A program made the position numbers and the translations under genes. Below the pieces are notes generated by a model, which had not been told where the DNA came from, ran no database searches, and saw only the letters and a program-made list of their open reading frames with translations. A stretch of DNA of 64,000 nucleotides from positions 82,399 through 146,398 of the forward strand of contig WION01000118.1 of the NCBI GenBank assembly GCA_015039365.1. Reading direction: 5' to 3'. Source of the DNA: Amanita rubescens. Lineage: Eukaryota > Basidiomycota > Agaricomycetes > Agaricales > Amanitaceae. This document shows positions 10,501 through 20,741 of the stretch, one piece after another. Each line of letters begins with the position of its first letter. Position 1 is the first letter of the stretch.

Positions 10501-12784
10501 GGCCAAAGGACTCGGTCTTCTCCCCGGATTTCTCGCACGGGATTTGCCAATACAAAGACATGTAAACAATTCCGCTGAAATCCGAGACATGCTAAGTGGG
10601 GCATTTGCCGAATAATGTCTCCTGGGGATACGCGAGACACTCGCAATCCATGCACGGACTTTTCCGGGACAACGAACCCTGTTCGCTAGCCGTCGTCTCG
10701 AATTGTCATCGAGCTCTAGTTTCTCTCCGTTTGTACCAGATGGCCAAGCGTTGAAGGTGACATACCCAATGCCTTCGATATGCCACGTCACTGGTCACTC
10801 ATCCTCTGCGCTGGCCTTTCGCCTTGTTTACTCTAGACCTCTGCAAATTGTTACCTGCAAGGGTCCGCCGGCGACCTTCATCGATCGCTTTCTTATCGTC
10901 GTCTCTAAACGGCTGCAGACTCCAAGTACGATCCGAAAACACCCAGCGCGACACGTAACATCTACCCTTGGCTAAGCGAGAAATCATGGTGTCCTACCAC
11001 GCAAAGGATCCTGGACTGTTTAGGCAATAGTGCAAAGGCAACGACGGAAGTAAACCAAAGGGTCTAGCACTTACAAACCCTAAAGCTCGACGGTATGCGT
11101 CTCTTCGATTCTTCGTGTCCAATCTAACCACTCCCCTAACAGTGACCGTCGTACCGCACGTCCATCACTGTTCTCCACATCGTACCGCATCTCAAGCCGC
11201 CCAGTTCAACGGGTGCGGCTCCGAAGCGGAAACGGAGAAGAGACAAGATGGATGTGGACGGCGAAACGAATAACGATACCGACTCGAGCGAGTCGAGTGA
11301 AGGGGAACAACAACAGAGCAAGATCCCCGCCGACGGCGCCAAGTCAAAGAAGAACTTAAGCGCTGGTCCGAGATGGTCGACAACTTACAAGCGCATCTCA
11401 ACCATATCAGTAGAAGACGCGCCATTTATCACTCTATGGCCGTCAGCGCTCGCAACTCGGCATTTTCAGTTGGCGCTATCCATCCACCTAGCATGGTTGC
11501 ATAATTAGTAAGTCGTTCACTCCTTTTACTGCGTATGATATCTAATCCACTACTTCAGTGACGCATACCGTATCATGCGCCTAGGCAGTCTCGTTGGAAT
11601 GAGAGGAACGAAGTAATGGACACGTCGAGAAGGAAGGGAGGACTAACGGGGGGTAGTCCTTGGTGTAGTGCTCATCAACGAGGTCCGTGTTCAATATGCG
11701 ACTATTTTGATACAGTACTGACATGTTTCAATAGTAGGCTCATATGCGCTTTATTTTTCAGCTCTAAATAGAATCACGATACCTCTCGCCCACAACTGCG
11801 TATACATAGCCGACGATTTGCACATCTATGCATACTGGCACGGACGATCGCTATCAGATCATCCACAGCTAGGCCCCTACTACCCCCTTCAATATTCCCC
11901 ATCCGTCATACATGCCCCATCGTCGCACTCCGACGACGATCATATGAATGCCGAGAACAGGATGGTGATCTCCGCATGAGGGATGGGGACACAAGGATAG
12001 ACATCACCAACGCAGGGGGTTCTTCCCCCACCTCGTTCAGAGAGTACATCCGCCTTGGCCCCAGAACGTCATTCTCAAACAACCGATCCACAGCAGCGGT
12101 GAAGGTTCGTCCATCTACGTATGTTGCTCACACTTCTTTCCAATGACCATCCTGACAGGGTAAAACAGCATGACCGGCTAGCGTGACAGGCCCGAAATGA
12201 GCGACGTTAGCGTAGAAGGCCATTCTCGTCCTCCCCCCGATCGTCATACAAGATCTACATGCTCTATTGTCCTACTCTGCCCAAGTCGGCCCGCCACATA
12301 GCTTTAGTGGTTTGGACATTTACATTAACAACACATAGGATTCTAGTTTACAACTTGTGTATTTATTTAAACTTTTCTGATACACTCAATATATATTATA
12401 AGTTGTCGAGAATCAAAGTTCTCTGGTCAAAGCTGAAAGAGGGCCAGAGAGCCTCCAGCAAAGCAATAAGAGGCCTGCCAAAGTGGAAAGAGCCCAAAGT
12501 GCTTCCTCCAAAGCAGGAAGAGGTCTGGAGAGCCTCTGCCAAAGCGATAAGCGGCCAAAGCAGAGGCTGGTGTTTTCCTGATGCTAGCCTGCCTGTGCTG
12601 CTATATATGAGGCTATATAATCCCGGCCTCACACCATGCCACGCACTGCGGTGGCCCACATCCCACAAGTGAATCCGAGATTCCGGAATTCATCGGCGAC
12701 GTCTCATAAATGACGCATGTCAATAGCACAAATCACGCTTTCGCTAACAGGAAAATAATTCACCAGACTAGCGGTTTTTCACAT
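10501..12784. other. Spacer with weak coding hints only
   Basis: At about 11190-11500 two overlapping plus frames look mildly protein-like. One is PKRKRRRDKMDVDGE followed by an acidic-serine run. The other is VKEELKRWSEMVDNLQAHL followed by SVGAIHPPSM. They could be a frameshifted gene fragment with a basic nuclear-localisation-like patch. Imperfect short repeats of a gcaaag/gagagcctc type lie at about 12420-12560. No other gene was recognised. Confidence 0.3.
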
Positions 12785-13092
12785 CAAGCGTCTTCTATAA
12801 CTTGAAACATGTTCCATCAGTATTACGGACCGTTATTAACGCCTACATAAGGGGAATTTGAAGGTAATCGAACCTTAGTCACTTCTGTGCGCTGCGAACT
12901 CAACGGTCATGATCGCAAAGATATCGCACCTTCGGGATGGATAGGCGAGGTGATTTATATAGTCATATCAGTCACAGGATAGGCGCCTTGGATGGCAAGG
13001 TGTGACGACTGCCGTGGTACATGACCCCAAACTTCCATTCTTGCAGTGCACGGTATCTTCATTCGCCCACTTTCGTGGATCTTTCCGAAATG

Positions 13093-13101
13093 CATATAAG
13101 G
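13093..13101 (+). promoter_or_regulatory. TATA-box candidate of G2
   Basis: CATATAAGG lies about 47 bp before the ATG at 13148 and is conserved at the same distance before G1. The decayed third flank copy at 9640-9845 stops short of it. Confidence 0.55.
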
Positions 13102-13147
13102 AGGCCCGTGACTGCGATTGCCACGACTCAGTGCCCGAGAACTAACA

Positions 13148-16100
13148 TGGGAGACAAAACCTATTGGTAGGTCTTGCTCCCGCGTTTGCGAAGAATCATA
13201 TTTACCCCACCATTCAGGACCCATCATTCAGATGAGCGCAACGAAGCACTGCAATGGCAGGGATTGACGTATGTAGATTTTTTTTGTGGTAAAATGATGA
13301 TTAATTAGTCCAGCACACCGTCGGGTTTTGGTCGTGGTGACACCCGTTTTCCTCCGTACGAACAGTATCAATGGCAGGAAATGCAGTATGTATAATTCCT
13401 TTGGGGGGGGTAAAACGATGATTAACGAGTCCAGCACACCGCCGGATCTTGGTCGTGGTATTTCCCGATACGAGCGCAATGAGCAGCCTCAATGGCAGAG
13501 ACGGAGGTATGTACAATTCTTTGGTGGTAAAGCAACGACTAACGAGTCCAGCACACCGCTGGATCTTGGTCGTGGTATTTCCCGATACGAGCGCAATGAG
13601 CAGCCTCAATGGCAGGGACGGAGGTATGTACAATTTTTTGGTGGTAAAGCGATGACTAACGAGTCCAGCACACCGCCGGATATTGGTCGCGGTAATACCG
13701 GTCTTCCCCCGGACGGGCGCAACGAGCAGCCTCAATGGCAAGGACGGAGGTATGTACAATTTTTGGGGGGGGGTAAAATTATTATTAACAAATCCAGCAC
13801 ATCGTCGGATATTGGTCGCGGTAATACCGGTCTTCCCCCGGACGGGCGCAACGAGCAGCCTCAATGGCAGGGACGGAGGTATGTACAATTTTTGGGAGGT
13901 AAAATTATTATTAACGAATCCAGCACACCATCGGATCTTGGTCACGGTAATACTCGTTTTCCCCAAGACGAGCGCAACGAGCAGCCTCGATGGCAGGGAC
14001 GGAGGTATGTACAATTTTTTGAGGGGTAAAATTATTGATAACGAATCCAGCACACCGTCGGAGCTTGGTCGCGGTAATACCCGTCTTCCCCAAGAGGAGC
14101 GTAACGAACAGCCTCAATGGCAGGGACGGAAGTATGTGCCTTTTTTTGTGGTAAAGCAATGATTAACGAGTCCAGCACACCGCCGGATCCTAGTCGTGAT
14201 ATTTCCCGTCTTCACCTATACGGGCACAACGAGCAGCCTCAATGGCAGGGACCGAAGTATGTAGATTTCTTTTCGTCGTAAAACGATGATTAACGAGTCC
14301 AGTACATCGCCGGATCTTGATATTTCCCGTCATCACCTCCTCTACAGGCGCAATGAACAGCCTCAATGGCAGGGACGGAGGTATGTACAATTATTTGGGG
14401 GTAAAATCATGATTAACGAGTCCAGCACACCGCCGGATCTTGGTCGTGATGTTTCCCGTCTTCACCTATACGAGCAGCCTCAATGGCAGGGATCGAAGTA
14501 TGTAGATTTCCGTTTGTCGTAAAACGACGATTAACAGGTCCAGCACACCGGCGGATCTTGGTCGTGATATTTCCCGTCTTCACCTCTACAGGCGCAATGA
14601 GCAGCCTCAATGGCAGAGACGGAGGTATGTCCAATTTTTCGGGGGTAAAATTATGATTAACGAATCCAGCACACCGCCGGATCTTGGTCATGGTAATACT
14701 CCTCTTCCCCGAGACGAGCCCAACGAACAGCCTCCCCCTCACCCGGACGAGGACGAGGACGAGGACGAGGAGGTTGAAGGGCCCAAATTGAAGTATGTAG
14801 AATTCTCTGTCGTAAAATGGTGATTAACGAATTCAGCATTCCGGCGGAACTTGGTCGCGGTATTATCAAGACGGATAAGAACAAGTCGAAGCAGTTCACA
14901 ATCTTGCTCGTTGGTACGCGCACCTAATCCTTTTAAGTAACCATCGTAAACGCTGCTTATCTCAGGTGAGACTGGGACAGGCAAGACGAGCTTGTTATCT
15001 TTGCTCGCCAATATTGTGCTCGGTCATAAACCAAAAGATTTCGTCAATTTCAATGATGGAAACATTGAGCATGGCGGCGGATCAAAACACAGTCAAACGA
15101 ATGAAGCCAAAGTCTACGAATTTACGAGCCTTAACGGCGTTAGAGTCACCATCCTCGATACGCCGGGGCTTGCGGATACACGTGGCCTTGCGCAGGATGA
15201 GTTACACAAAGCCAGTATTGCGAAGACTATCAAAGAGAAGATAACTGTTGTTAATGCAGTTATCATCCTTGCTAATGGCACAGTTCCTCGCCTCGGCGTT
15301 GCTACGGACTACGCTCTATCGACCTTATCTTCAATCTTTCCACGCACACTTGCTGACAACATCGGTATCCTTTTCACGAACGTTTCGAGCCCCCTTTCTT
15401 GGAATTTTGACCAGAATTCGCTCCCGGACGTTTTACGAAGCCGTGACAACCGGTGGTTGCTCGACAATCCTCTTGCAATGTGGAACAAATATCTAGAGAT
15501 ACAAGAAAAGCAGCCAAACACCTCAAAGAAACTTCAGAAGAAACTACTGGAAGCCGTTGAGGACGGGCATCAAAGAGCGTTAGCGGACATCAGCAGTATA
15601 TTCGACTGGCTTGACGATCTCAAGCCGCAACCAACGAACGACATCTTGAATCTCTACAAACAGTCACAGCAAATAGATCACGATATCCAGAATGCTATGT
15701 CACGCGCGACGCAGATATCAGACAAGAAAAAGAAAGTCGCGGAACTCAGACAGTTAGCCGATGGCCATGAATTGGTACGCCCGCCGACCGTTTACAATAT
15801 CGAGTTTCTGATTATTTTTCAGACAATGAAGCAGTACAAGGACTACAAGAGCGTTATTACGTCCAAAGTCTGGGTACAAGAAACTACTTCGAAGCATAAC
15901 ACCTTGTGCGCACACCCCAATTGTTATTCCAATTGTCATGTTCCGTGTGGCCTCGATTTCTCCCTGGACCCCGAAACATTCTCGCAATGCAGCGCAATGG
16001 CCGGCGGCAACTCATGTAAACAATGCAACCATTCATACAATAGCCATCGCCACTTTAATTCGTTGTGGAAACAGCAGGACAACAGTCAGGAAAAGATTGA

Positions 16101-16497
16101 CCACGAGGCTGAGGCGAAATACAACAAAGCCAAGAGGGAAAAGAACAATCACGAAACCATGATTGTCGATCTTGACCAAGTCGTCCGAGACCTTGACTTG
16201 GAGTTGAAAGAGGTACTATTCTCGCTCGGACAGTTGACGGAATCATACGCCAAGCTGTCGCTATCTGGCAGCTTCGCCGGCCAAGTTAAGAAATCCGTCA
16301 GCCTGCTGGAGACGAACCTGGAGGCTATGCGAAGCAATAATGCAGATCTTAAATCCGTCCAGGCGATCGAAAAGAGCTTGGAAGAAATGAAGAAGAAGTT
16401 GAAAGTCGTGGAAGCGGCGAAGGAAAAGGCGAAGGAGAACGTCGGTAGGCCTACAGAGGGCATATTGTCCATAGCTAGGGCAATGATTGGTATATAA
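13148..16497 (+). CDS. AIG1-like P-loop GTPase with repeat-encoded N-terminus, right copy (G2)
   Basis: Exon 1 is 13148-13167 (MGDKTY + TG). An intron ending at 13217 joins it to exon 2 (13218-13268, DERNEALQWQG). About twelve mini-exons follow. The last one (14837-14913) reads IPAELGRGIIKTDKNKSKQ, then FTILLV and the first base of the P-loop. After the intron 14914-14965 the main exon starts with GETGTGKTSLLSLLAN. G3 is DTPGLADTRG and a TNVSS motif stands at the G4 position. Then come helices, a Cys/His-rich patch (about residues 310-365 of the long open segment), and coiled coils to the stop at 16497. A 48-bp intron (15775-15822) splits GHEL from TMKQYKD but is stop-free and in frame. The protein should bind GTP; partner and role are unknown. 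This is the intact-looking partner of G1. Confidence 0.78.
13218..14870 (+). repeat. Exon-intron tandem array, right copy (about 13 units)
   Basis: Unit cores (cagcctcaatggcag or variants) stand near 13246, 13371, 13483, 13605, 13727, 13858, 13980, 14108, 14237, 14357, 14474, 14602 and, degenerate, 14725. Exons I counted are 72 bp (about 13437-13508) and 81 bp (for example those starting at about 13671, 13921 and 14176). All begin C|ACA CCG and end AG| or AA|. Introns are about 45-51 bp, GTATGT ... (C/T)TAACGAGTCCAG. Each exon adds 24 or 27 residues of a TPPDLGRG(NTRLPPD)ERNEQPQWQGR repeat without a frame change. The terminal unit has replaced QPQWQ by an Asp/Glu run (DEDEDEDE). Confidence 0.8.
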
Positions 16498-16575
16498 TAT
16501 GTCGTAGTTATGTCAATACCATTATGCGTCTTTGGGCACTGCCATTTGCTCAGCGCTGCGTTCGTCTGCATGGAG

Positions 16576-16907
16576 TTCCAGCGTTGCCGCGCGCGCCCGC
16601 GCTGATTAATGATTCCTCGCCAACCTGCCCTGCTGGCCTCGAAACCCCAACGCTGCCCTCACCACCGTGCTGTCACTCGTCCCCCTCATCTACCTTACCG
16701 ACGCCCTCCCGGACACCCCCATCGGGAAATTCGCTTTGTGGAACGTCAGGGGCGAAGGTGACCATTCAGCAGCCGCCAGCATCAAGTACTATACCCTCCG
16801 TCTCGCCACCATCCCCCCTATCCGCATCCTCCACGTCGACTGGACCCACGATTCCGCCTTGTACTTTAACAATCTAGGGGCCGGCTGCCCCCATCATCGA
16901 TCTCTCC
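16576..16907. other. Junction between right palindrome arm and MFS C-terminal fragment
   Basis: A plus frame from 16667 (LSLVPLIYLTDALPDTP ... ILHVDWTHDSALYF) is open but not recognised. It does not resemble the missing middle of the MFS transporter. Confidence 0.35.
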
Positions 16908-17132
16908 GTGCGCAGGGTTTTGTTAGTGGTATCACTGGTATGGGATAAGTGCAAATTTATGTTTGTCGGGATCGGGCTCATATGCGTTCCAATCGCCGTC
17001 GCCGCCTACATTAATATCAACAACAGGCGTGATAAGAAAATGCAAGAAGCGTTGGAACGCGGAGAGCAATTGTCTCCGGAGGAGATCAGAAGACTGGGCG
17101 ATAGATCGCCAGACTTCAGATATGTGCTCTGA
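16908..17132 (+). pseudogene. C-terminal fragment of an allantoate-permease-type MFS transporter
   Basis: The frame reads one hydrophobic segment (FMFVGIGLICVPIAVAAYI) followed by INNRRDKKMQEALERGEQ, an EEIRRLGDRSPDFRY stretch and VL-stop. A last TM helix, a basic NRRDK loop and a terminal GD(R/K)xPDFRYxL is the hallmark C-terminus of Dal5-type transporters. No upstream TM3-TM11 sequence was found. It lies on the same strand as, and 15 kb downstream of, the N-terminal piece, so the two may be halves of one broken gene. The alternative is a fragment of a second, unrelated family member. Confidence 0.7.
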
Positions 17133-17411
17133 GGACTTGCAAGCGAGCAGTTGGGTAATGTCTTTTATATTACGGAGTTTCATCGATATACTATTTGACG
17201 CCATGATATGTTTAGTCTCTTCCCGCCATTGCCCTATTCTGCTCGCTTTGAAAGTAGGGGAACCGAGAGACGAATATTCAGTCGCTACATTGTAAGAGAG
17301 TGGATAAGCGCTAGAATGGTTCAATGCGGGAGGTGGGCGCGTCTAAATGGCCGTTACCCCACAACTTGAGCTCATACCCGTCTATTGGGCTAATAAATGG
17401 AGCTACAACTA
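17133..17411. other. 3' flank of PEX3
   Basis: Convergent end region between the MFS fragment (plus) and PEX3 (minus). No gene was seen. Confidence 0.4.
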
Positions 17412-19720
17412 TCACAACACTTTCACTTTCTCTTCGAATTTCGAGAATACAATCGCGGACAGACACGGAACCTCGCGAAGCACCAATAGAGACTACAAAT
17501 AAAGTATTAAGGCACGCACGTTATCTCCGGATAAGATGAAATAACTCACGTCAACCAACTCGTTCGGTAACCCACGGAGCGCTAACCGGCTCCACTTTGC
17601 CAAACCGGGTAACAGTCCAGCTAATCGTATCCGCACTTCCTCCCCCGGCGCATCTTCACTCGCGACAAACACGCTCTTCTCGAGCCCTTCAAACAACACC
17701 GAAGTCGCAGAGTCCAAACACGCCTCCAGGACGTATTCGAAATCGGGTGACGTGATGACCGCTCGCGTCTCTTCTACCAGCGACACGAATGGAGGATCTT
17801 GGACGTGCTTCAGCATGGGATGTGGGTGTGTTTCAGGATGTGGTGGCAGATGGGAAATGGAAGCGCAATCTATGCATGCATCCGCGTCTTGGTCAACGCC
17901 GTTTCGGTGGTGCACGTGGTTATGTGCACCAGTTGGATTCACGAGTGGATTGTGAGAAAAAATGGGAGCAACGTTATGCGGATTGCGGGAGTTGTTAAAC
18001 ATGCCCGATAATCCGGTAGCCGGCGACGCGTCAAAGTCATGAGATAGTTCTGAGAATGATTGTGTTGTGGTATCGTGTGTTTGCGATGATTGATCATCCC
18101 GCGGCGTAGATGGGTCTGGTGAAGATTCAGAGAGGAATCCTCCTTGTGTTAGCACATGTTGGATCATCTCTGGTGTAGGAGGAAGTAAAGTCGATAGGAA
18201 GCTAAGGCTTAGTCAGTACTGCGCGAACGTAGTTCATTATGTGACTTACTTGATTCTTCGCCCATGCCCTTCAAAGGTGACCTCATGTTCTACGCGCCTC
18301 CGCACATCTCTGATTAAACGATGAAGATCAATCGCAGCAAGTTTGGTTTTGAGAGAGACACTGCAGCAGTATCAGCATATATCCATAAACGATGACAAAA
18401 AGCATAGCACACGAACCCTTCAAACACTTCCTCTACTCCTCTTCTCACCCTCTCCCCAACGTCCTTCCAGCCCACGTGCAATATCCACCAACTCAGGGTC
18501 AAGAACTTCCGCTCAACTTCCTCCGTAATCATATCCCCCTCTAACTCCCCCTCCTCCGCCTCATCTTCGAGCATCGACAAGTCCACGGATAGCAAATCTT
18601 GAACCATTTTTGTTGAATGACTTAGCAGGAGATTGGGTAAAGATAACTCTGACTCTAGTTGCTCTTGTAACCTTTCTTCGCGTTCCACGTCAAGGACGGA
18701 GTTGACATACTTGGACCGTGCGAGTACTGTTAGTTGGATCGTTGTAAGAAGACAGAGGAGTGTAATTGAGTATAGAGTTGTTAGCGTTCTCGTAAATGCT
18801 GTATTCAGGTCAGCAACGCTTTATCAGAGTGGTGATTGGGGGCGTACTGAGCATCTTCACTTCGTTCCAGAGTTCTACTTTCGTCCTGGAAGGTGCGGAA
18901 TCTGAAGCAGCCGACATGCTCGCCACGCTATCGGACTAGAAGAACCAACGGTGAACAGTGCACGGAGGGTGATTCATGAACGACTTGCCAGTCGAGATTC
19001 GTTGCCCACGCTACCTTCTGTCAGTACAGAGTCAGATAGCTGATGCTCGTTTGGTATGTGATACGATGAGCTATCCCCTGAGAGAGGCCGAGGGGAGCGC
19101 CCTGAGGTGGAAGCTTCCATCCAGCTGTTAATGCCAGAGCTTTCACCATCCCTCGACGAGGCATCCACAAAGGACGTCGAAGCCGTCGATCCAGCCTCTG
19201 ACCGGACCTCCAAGTCCACGTGAACCATGCTCGATCCCAAACTCCGCTGAGTCCCATCTCGTTCATGTTGCGTGGCAGCGTTAGGCTTGGAGTGGGAGTG
19301 ACCCTCATCAGGATTCGCCTCGTGCTGCTGTCGTATAGTCTGCTGCAACCCGGCCGTGGTACGCGCCTTCGACCTGGCTTGGAGTTCTTGCGTCAGAGAT
19401 TCGACGTCCATGCCTTCCATAATCTGTTCGGCTAGCGTGGGTAGCAGCGCGAGGACGGTGTACGACACGTCTTCTTGCGCGGTTTGGAATCGCCTTTTGA
19501 GCCTATAATATGATACGTTTAATAATTGCACAATAAAAGAGGGCTGTGAAGGGATACTGTACGCTTCGCGAGCGAGTTTCTCTTGATCCAATTTGACTTT
19601 AAGCTCTTCCAACCGGTCGGTGACATACCGCTGCACTAGATAAACGCCTCCAACAAATGCAGCGGTCTTTGCCAGCCCTTTTCTTCTCTCGTAGATGTAG
19701 GTCCTCATTGACTGAAGCAT
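17412..19720 (-). CDS. PEX3: Peroxin-3 (peroxisomal membrane biogenesis factor)
   Basis: PEX3 anchors in the peroxisomal membrane and docks the import receptor PEX19. Exon 1 starts at about 19720 with MLQSMRTYIYERRKGLAKT and a membrane segment TAAFVGGVYLVQRYV (residues about 17-33). Then come RLEELKVKLDQEKLAREA and, after a 66-bp intron (about 19503-19568, in frame and stop-free), LKRRFQTAQEDVSYTVLALLPTLAEQIMEGMDVESLTQELQ, split here by my own limit. Later exons give LSWWILHVGW, IRDVRRRVEHEVTFEGHGRR and a long Ser/His-rich linker (exon 17550 to about 18200). They end with LLPGLAKWSRLALRGLPNELVD. The last exon (17412-17492) gives LREVPCLSAIVFSKFEEK and the stop. All parts fit the family, so it is probably functional. 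It shares a divergent promoter with the gene at 19857. Confidence 0.92.
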
Positions 19721-19762
19721 GGCTGTTGTTGGCTGCTAACGCGGACCGGATGACGAGGGAGG

Positions 19763-19815
19763 TAGGGTTAGGTCTAGGGTTTACTATTTAGTCATATTGT
19801 GATCTAGGGTTAGGA
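19763..19815. promoter_or_regulatory. Telobox-like TAGGGTT motifs in the PEX3 divergent promoter
   Basis: Three TAGGGTT cores (TAGGGTTAGG at about 19763, CTAGGGTTTA at about 19774, CTAGGGTTAGG at about 19804) sit between the two divergent starts. The duplicated flank before the dead copy at 28358 keeps the last two (about 28287 and 28312). They could be transcription-factor sites of telobox type. The spacing is too irregular for an interstitial telomere tract. Confidence 0.5.
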
Positions 19816-19856
19816 GTCCGTCCCTTCCGACTACAACACCGCGAACGAAAATTGAC

Positions 19857-20301
19857 ATGGTGAGCGAGCTTTGGTGTTACTGGATGTCCGTGAAGCTGAT
19901 TTGGAGCATAGGGGGGAGGCGCAAGGTATCCGTATCCGACGTATGTGTGGTCTCCGGCAGGTAGCCTCTCATCTACGTCTCAACCTCAGCTGGTTGTGAA
20001 CAACTCTTCTTTAGGTGGCTGGTGGACTCGACCTCATAATTGGCTATCGAACACAGCTATTGCGTTTACTGGTATTATCGCGGCGACTGCTATGGTGTGG
20101 AGCATTAGTGCAAAGAACGAGGTTCGCAGGTTCACACATCGTCGTCGTGGTTGAGGTGCTCATAGGTGTACAGAGAAGAACCATCCAGCCTGATAGACCT
20201 ATACCGTCTATGCTTGTGCGTGTCACTTGTACCATGTGCTTCGGGCGATCATTGACTCCCCTCTGCAGTGGGCGAAGGAGTTCAGAGAGAAGAAGGAATA
20301 G
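19857..20301 (+). CDS. Small conserved single-pass membrane protein, probably mitochondrial (S1)
   Basis: I resolve five exons. The first contributes only ATG (19857-19859; donor gtgagc). The second reads GGGARYPYPTYVWSPAG. The third reads GWWTRPHNWLSNTAIAF plus TGIIAATAMVWSISAKNE (one membrane helix). The fourth reads RRTIQPDRPIPSML. The fifth reads WAKEFREKKE and ends in TAG at 20299-20301. The YPYPxxVWSPAGGWW(T/A)xPxNW motif and a PxRPIPSMxW tail recall a small fungal family I cannot name with certainty. A mitochondrial inner-membrane location is inferred from size and composition only. A decayed duplicate lies at 28358-28632. Confidence 0.6.
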
Positions 20302-20741
20302 ATTCCTTTCCAATTCCTTTAGATATCTAAAGCAAACTCACTTGGCATCTACGTCTGAGCGGCACCACGTAATGCGATTGTACCCTAACGGAGTAGTCCC
20401 CATGAACGAGGCGTGATCGTATTGGTCTTTCCTTAACCTATTTGTTCGGTAACTACCCTTTCCGTCGTAGATGGACATGCCAGCAGCAAACTGTGTGCCC
20501 CTCGAAATTCGTCGAGTTATCATGACTGCCAGTCTCTGCCAGGTCTTAAACTTCTAAGTTTCCTGAATTCGAGGCCCAATATGAACGTATTTATTTAGTT
20601 TGAGTGGACAGTGTCAGTTATTCACTACCCTTGAAAGTTGCCGATGTATGTATGCCTCTGCCTTTTTTGACCAATTCGGTCGGCGTTTATTTAAATTGCA
20701 GGACAATTTTGGGCGCTAAACTTCCTTTCCAGCAATCAATC
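20302..20741. other. Intergenic region S1 to gene A
   Basis: This holds the 5' flank of gene A. It includes the conserved block at 20711-20721. Its left part (to about 20640) is duplicated at about 28633-28930. Confidence 0.5.
20711..20721 (+). promoter_or_regulatory. Conserved upstream motif GGGCGCTAAAC of gene A
   Basis: The motif lies about 20 bp before the ATG at 20742 and is followed by a pyrimidine-rich stretch. It recurs before D (56111-56121, identical) and, slightly changed, before C (42825-42834, AGCGCTAAAC) and E (about 61969-61979, AGCGCTGAAC). It is probably a transcription-start or 5'UTR element. Confidence 0.55.

Larger units (their letters stand above)
12785..16575 (+). repeat. 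Right arm of the large imperfect inverted repeat
   Basis: The complementary partner of 3395-6620. It is longer because its exon array holds about five more units. The outer flank (tatgtcaataccattatgcgt ... tctgc) and the inner flank (gaacctta ... gatatcgcaccttcggg) are both recognisable in the other arm. Confidence 0.85.

Noticed and set aside
13301..14053. Long minus-strand reading frame of 250 codons across the array (and its mirror at 5421-5942 plus).
   Set aside because: It is the antisense of the exon array. The repeat period is often a multiple of three, so several frames stay open by chance. The sense strand has splice sites and leads into the G domain.
13218..14870. Regularly spaced repeats resembling a CRISPR array.
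   Set aside because: The conserved parts are exon plus intron, much longer than CRISPR repeats. The units are spliced coding sequence in a eukaryotic gene and no cas genes are present.
3395..16575. Inverted arms as terminal inverted repeats of a DNA transposon.
   Set aside because: The arms contain whole genes, no transposase is recognised in the spacer, and no target-site duplication could be seen at the outer ends.
17752..18011. Three overlapping plus-strand reading frames inside PEX3.
   Set aside because: Antisense shadows of the Ser/His-rich PEX3 linker exon, with no family similarity.
19763..19815. Interstitial telomere repeat.
   Set aside because: Only three TAGGGTT cores with irregular spacing, and they lie in a divergent promoter that has been copied with its genes.
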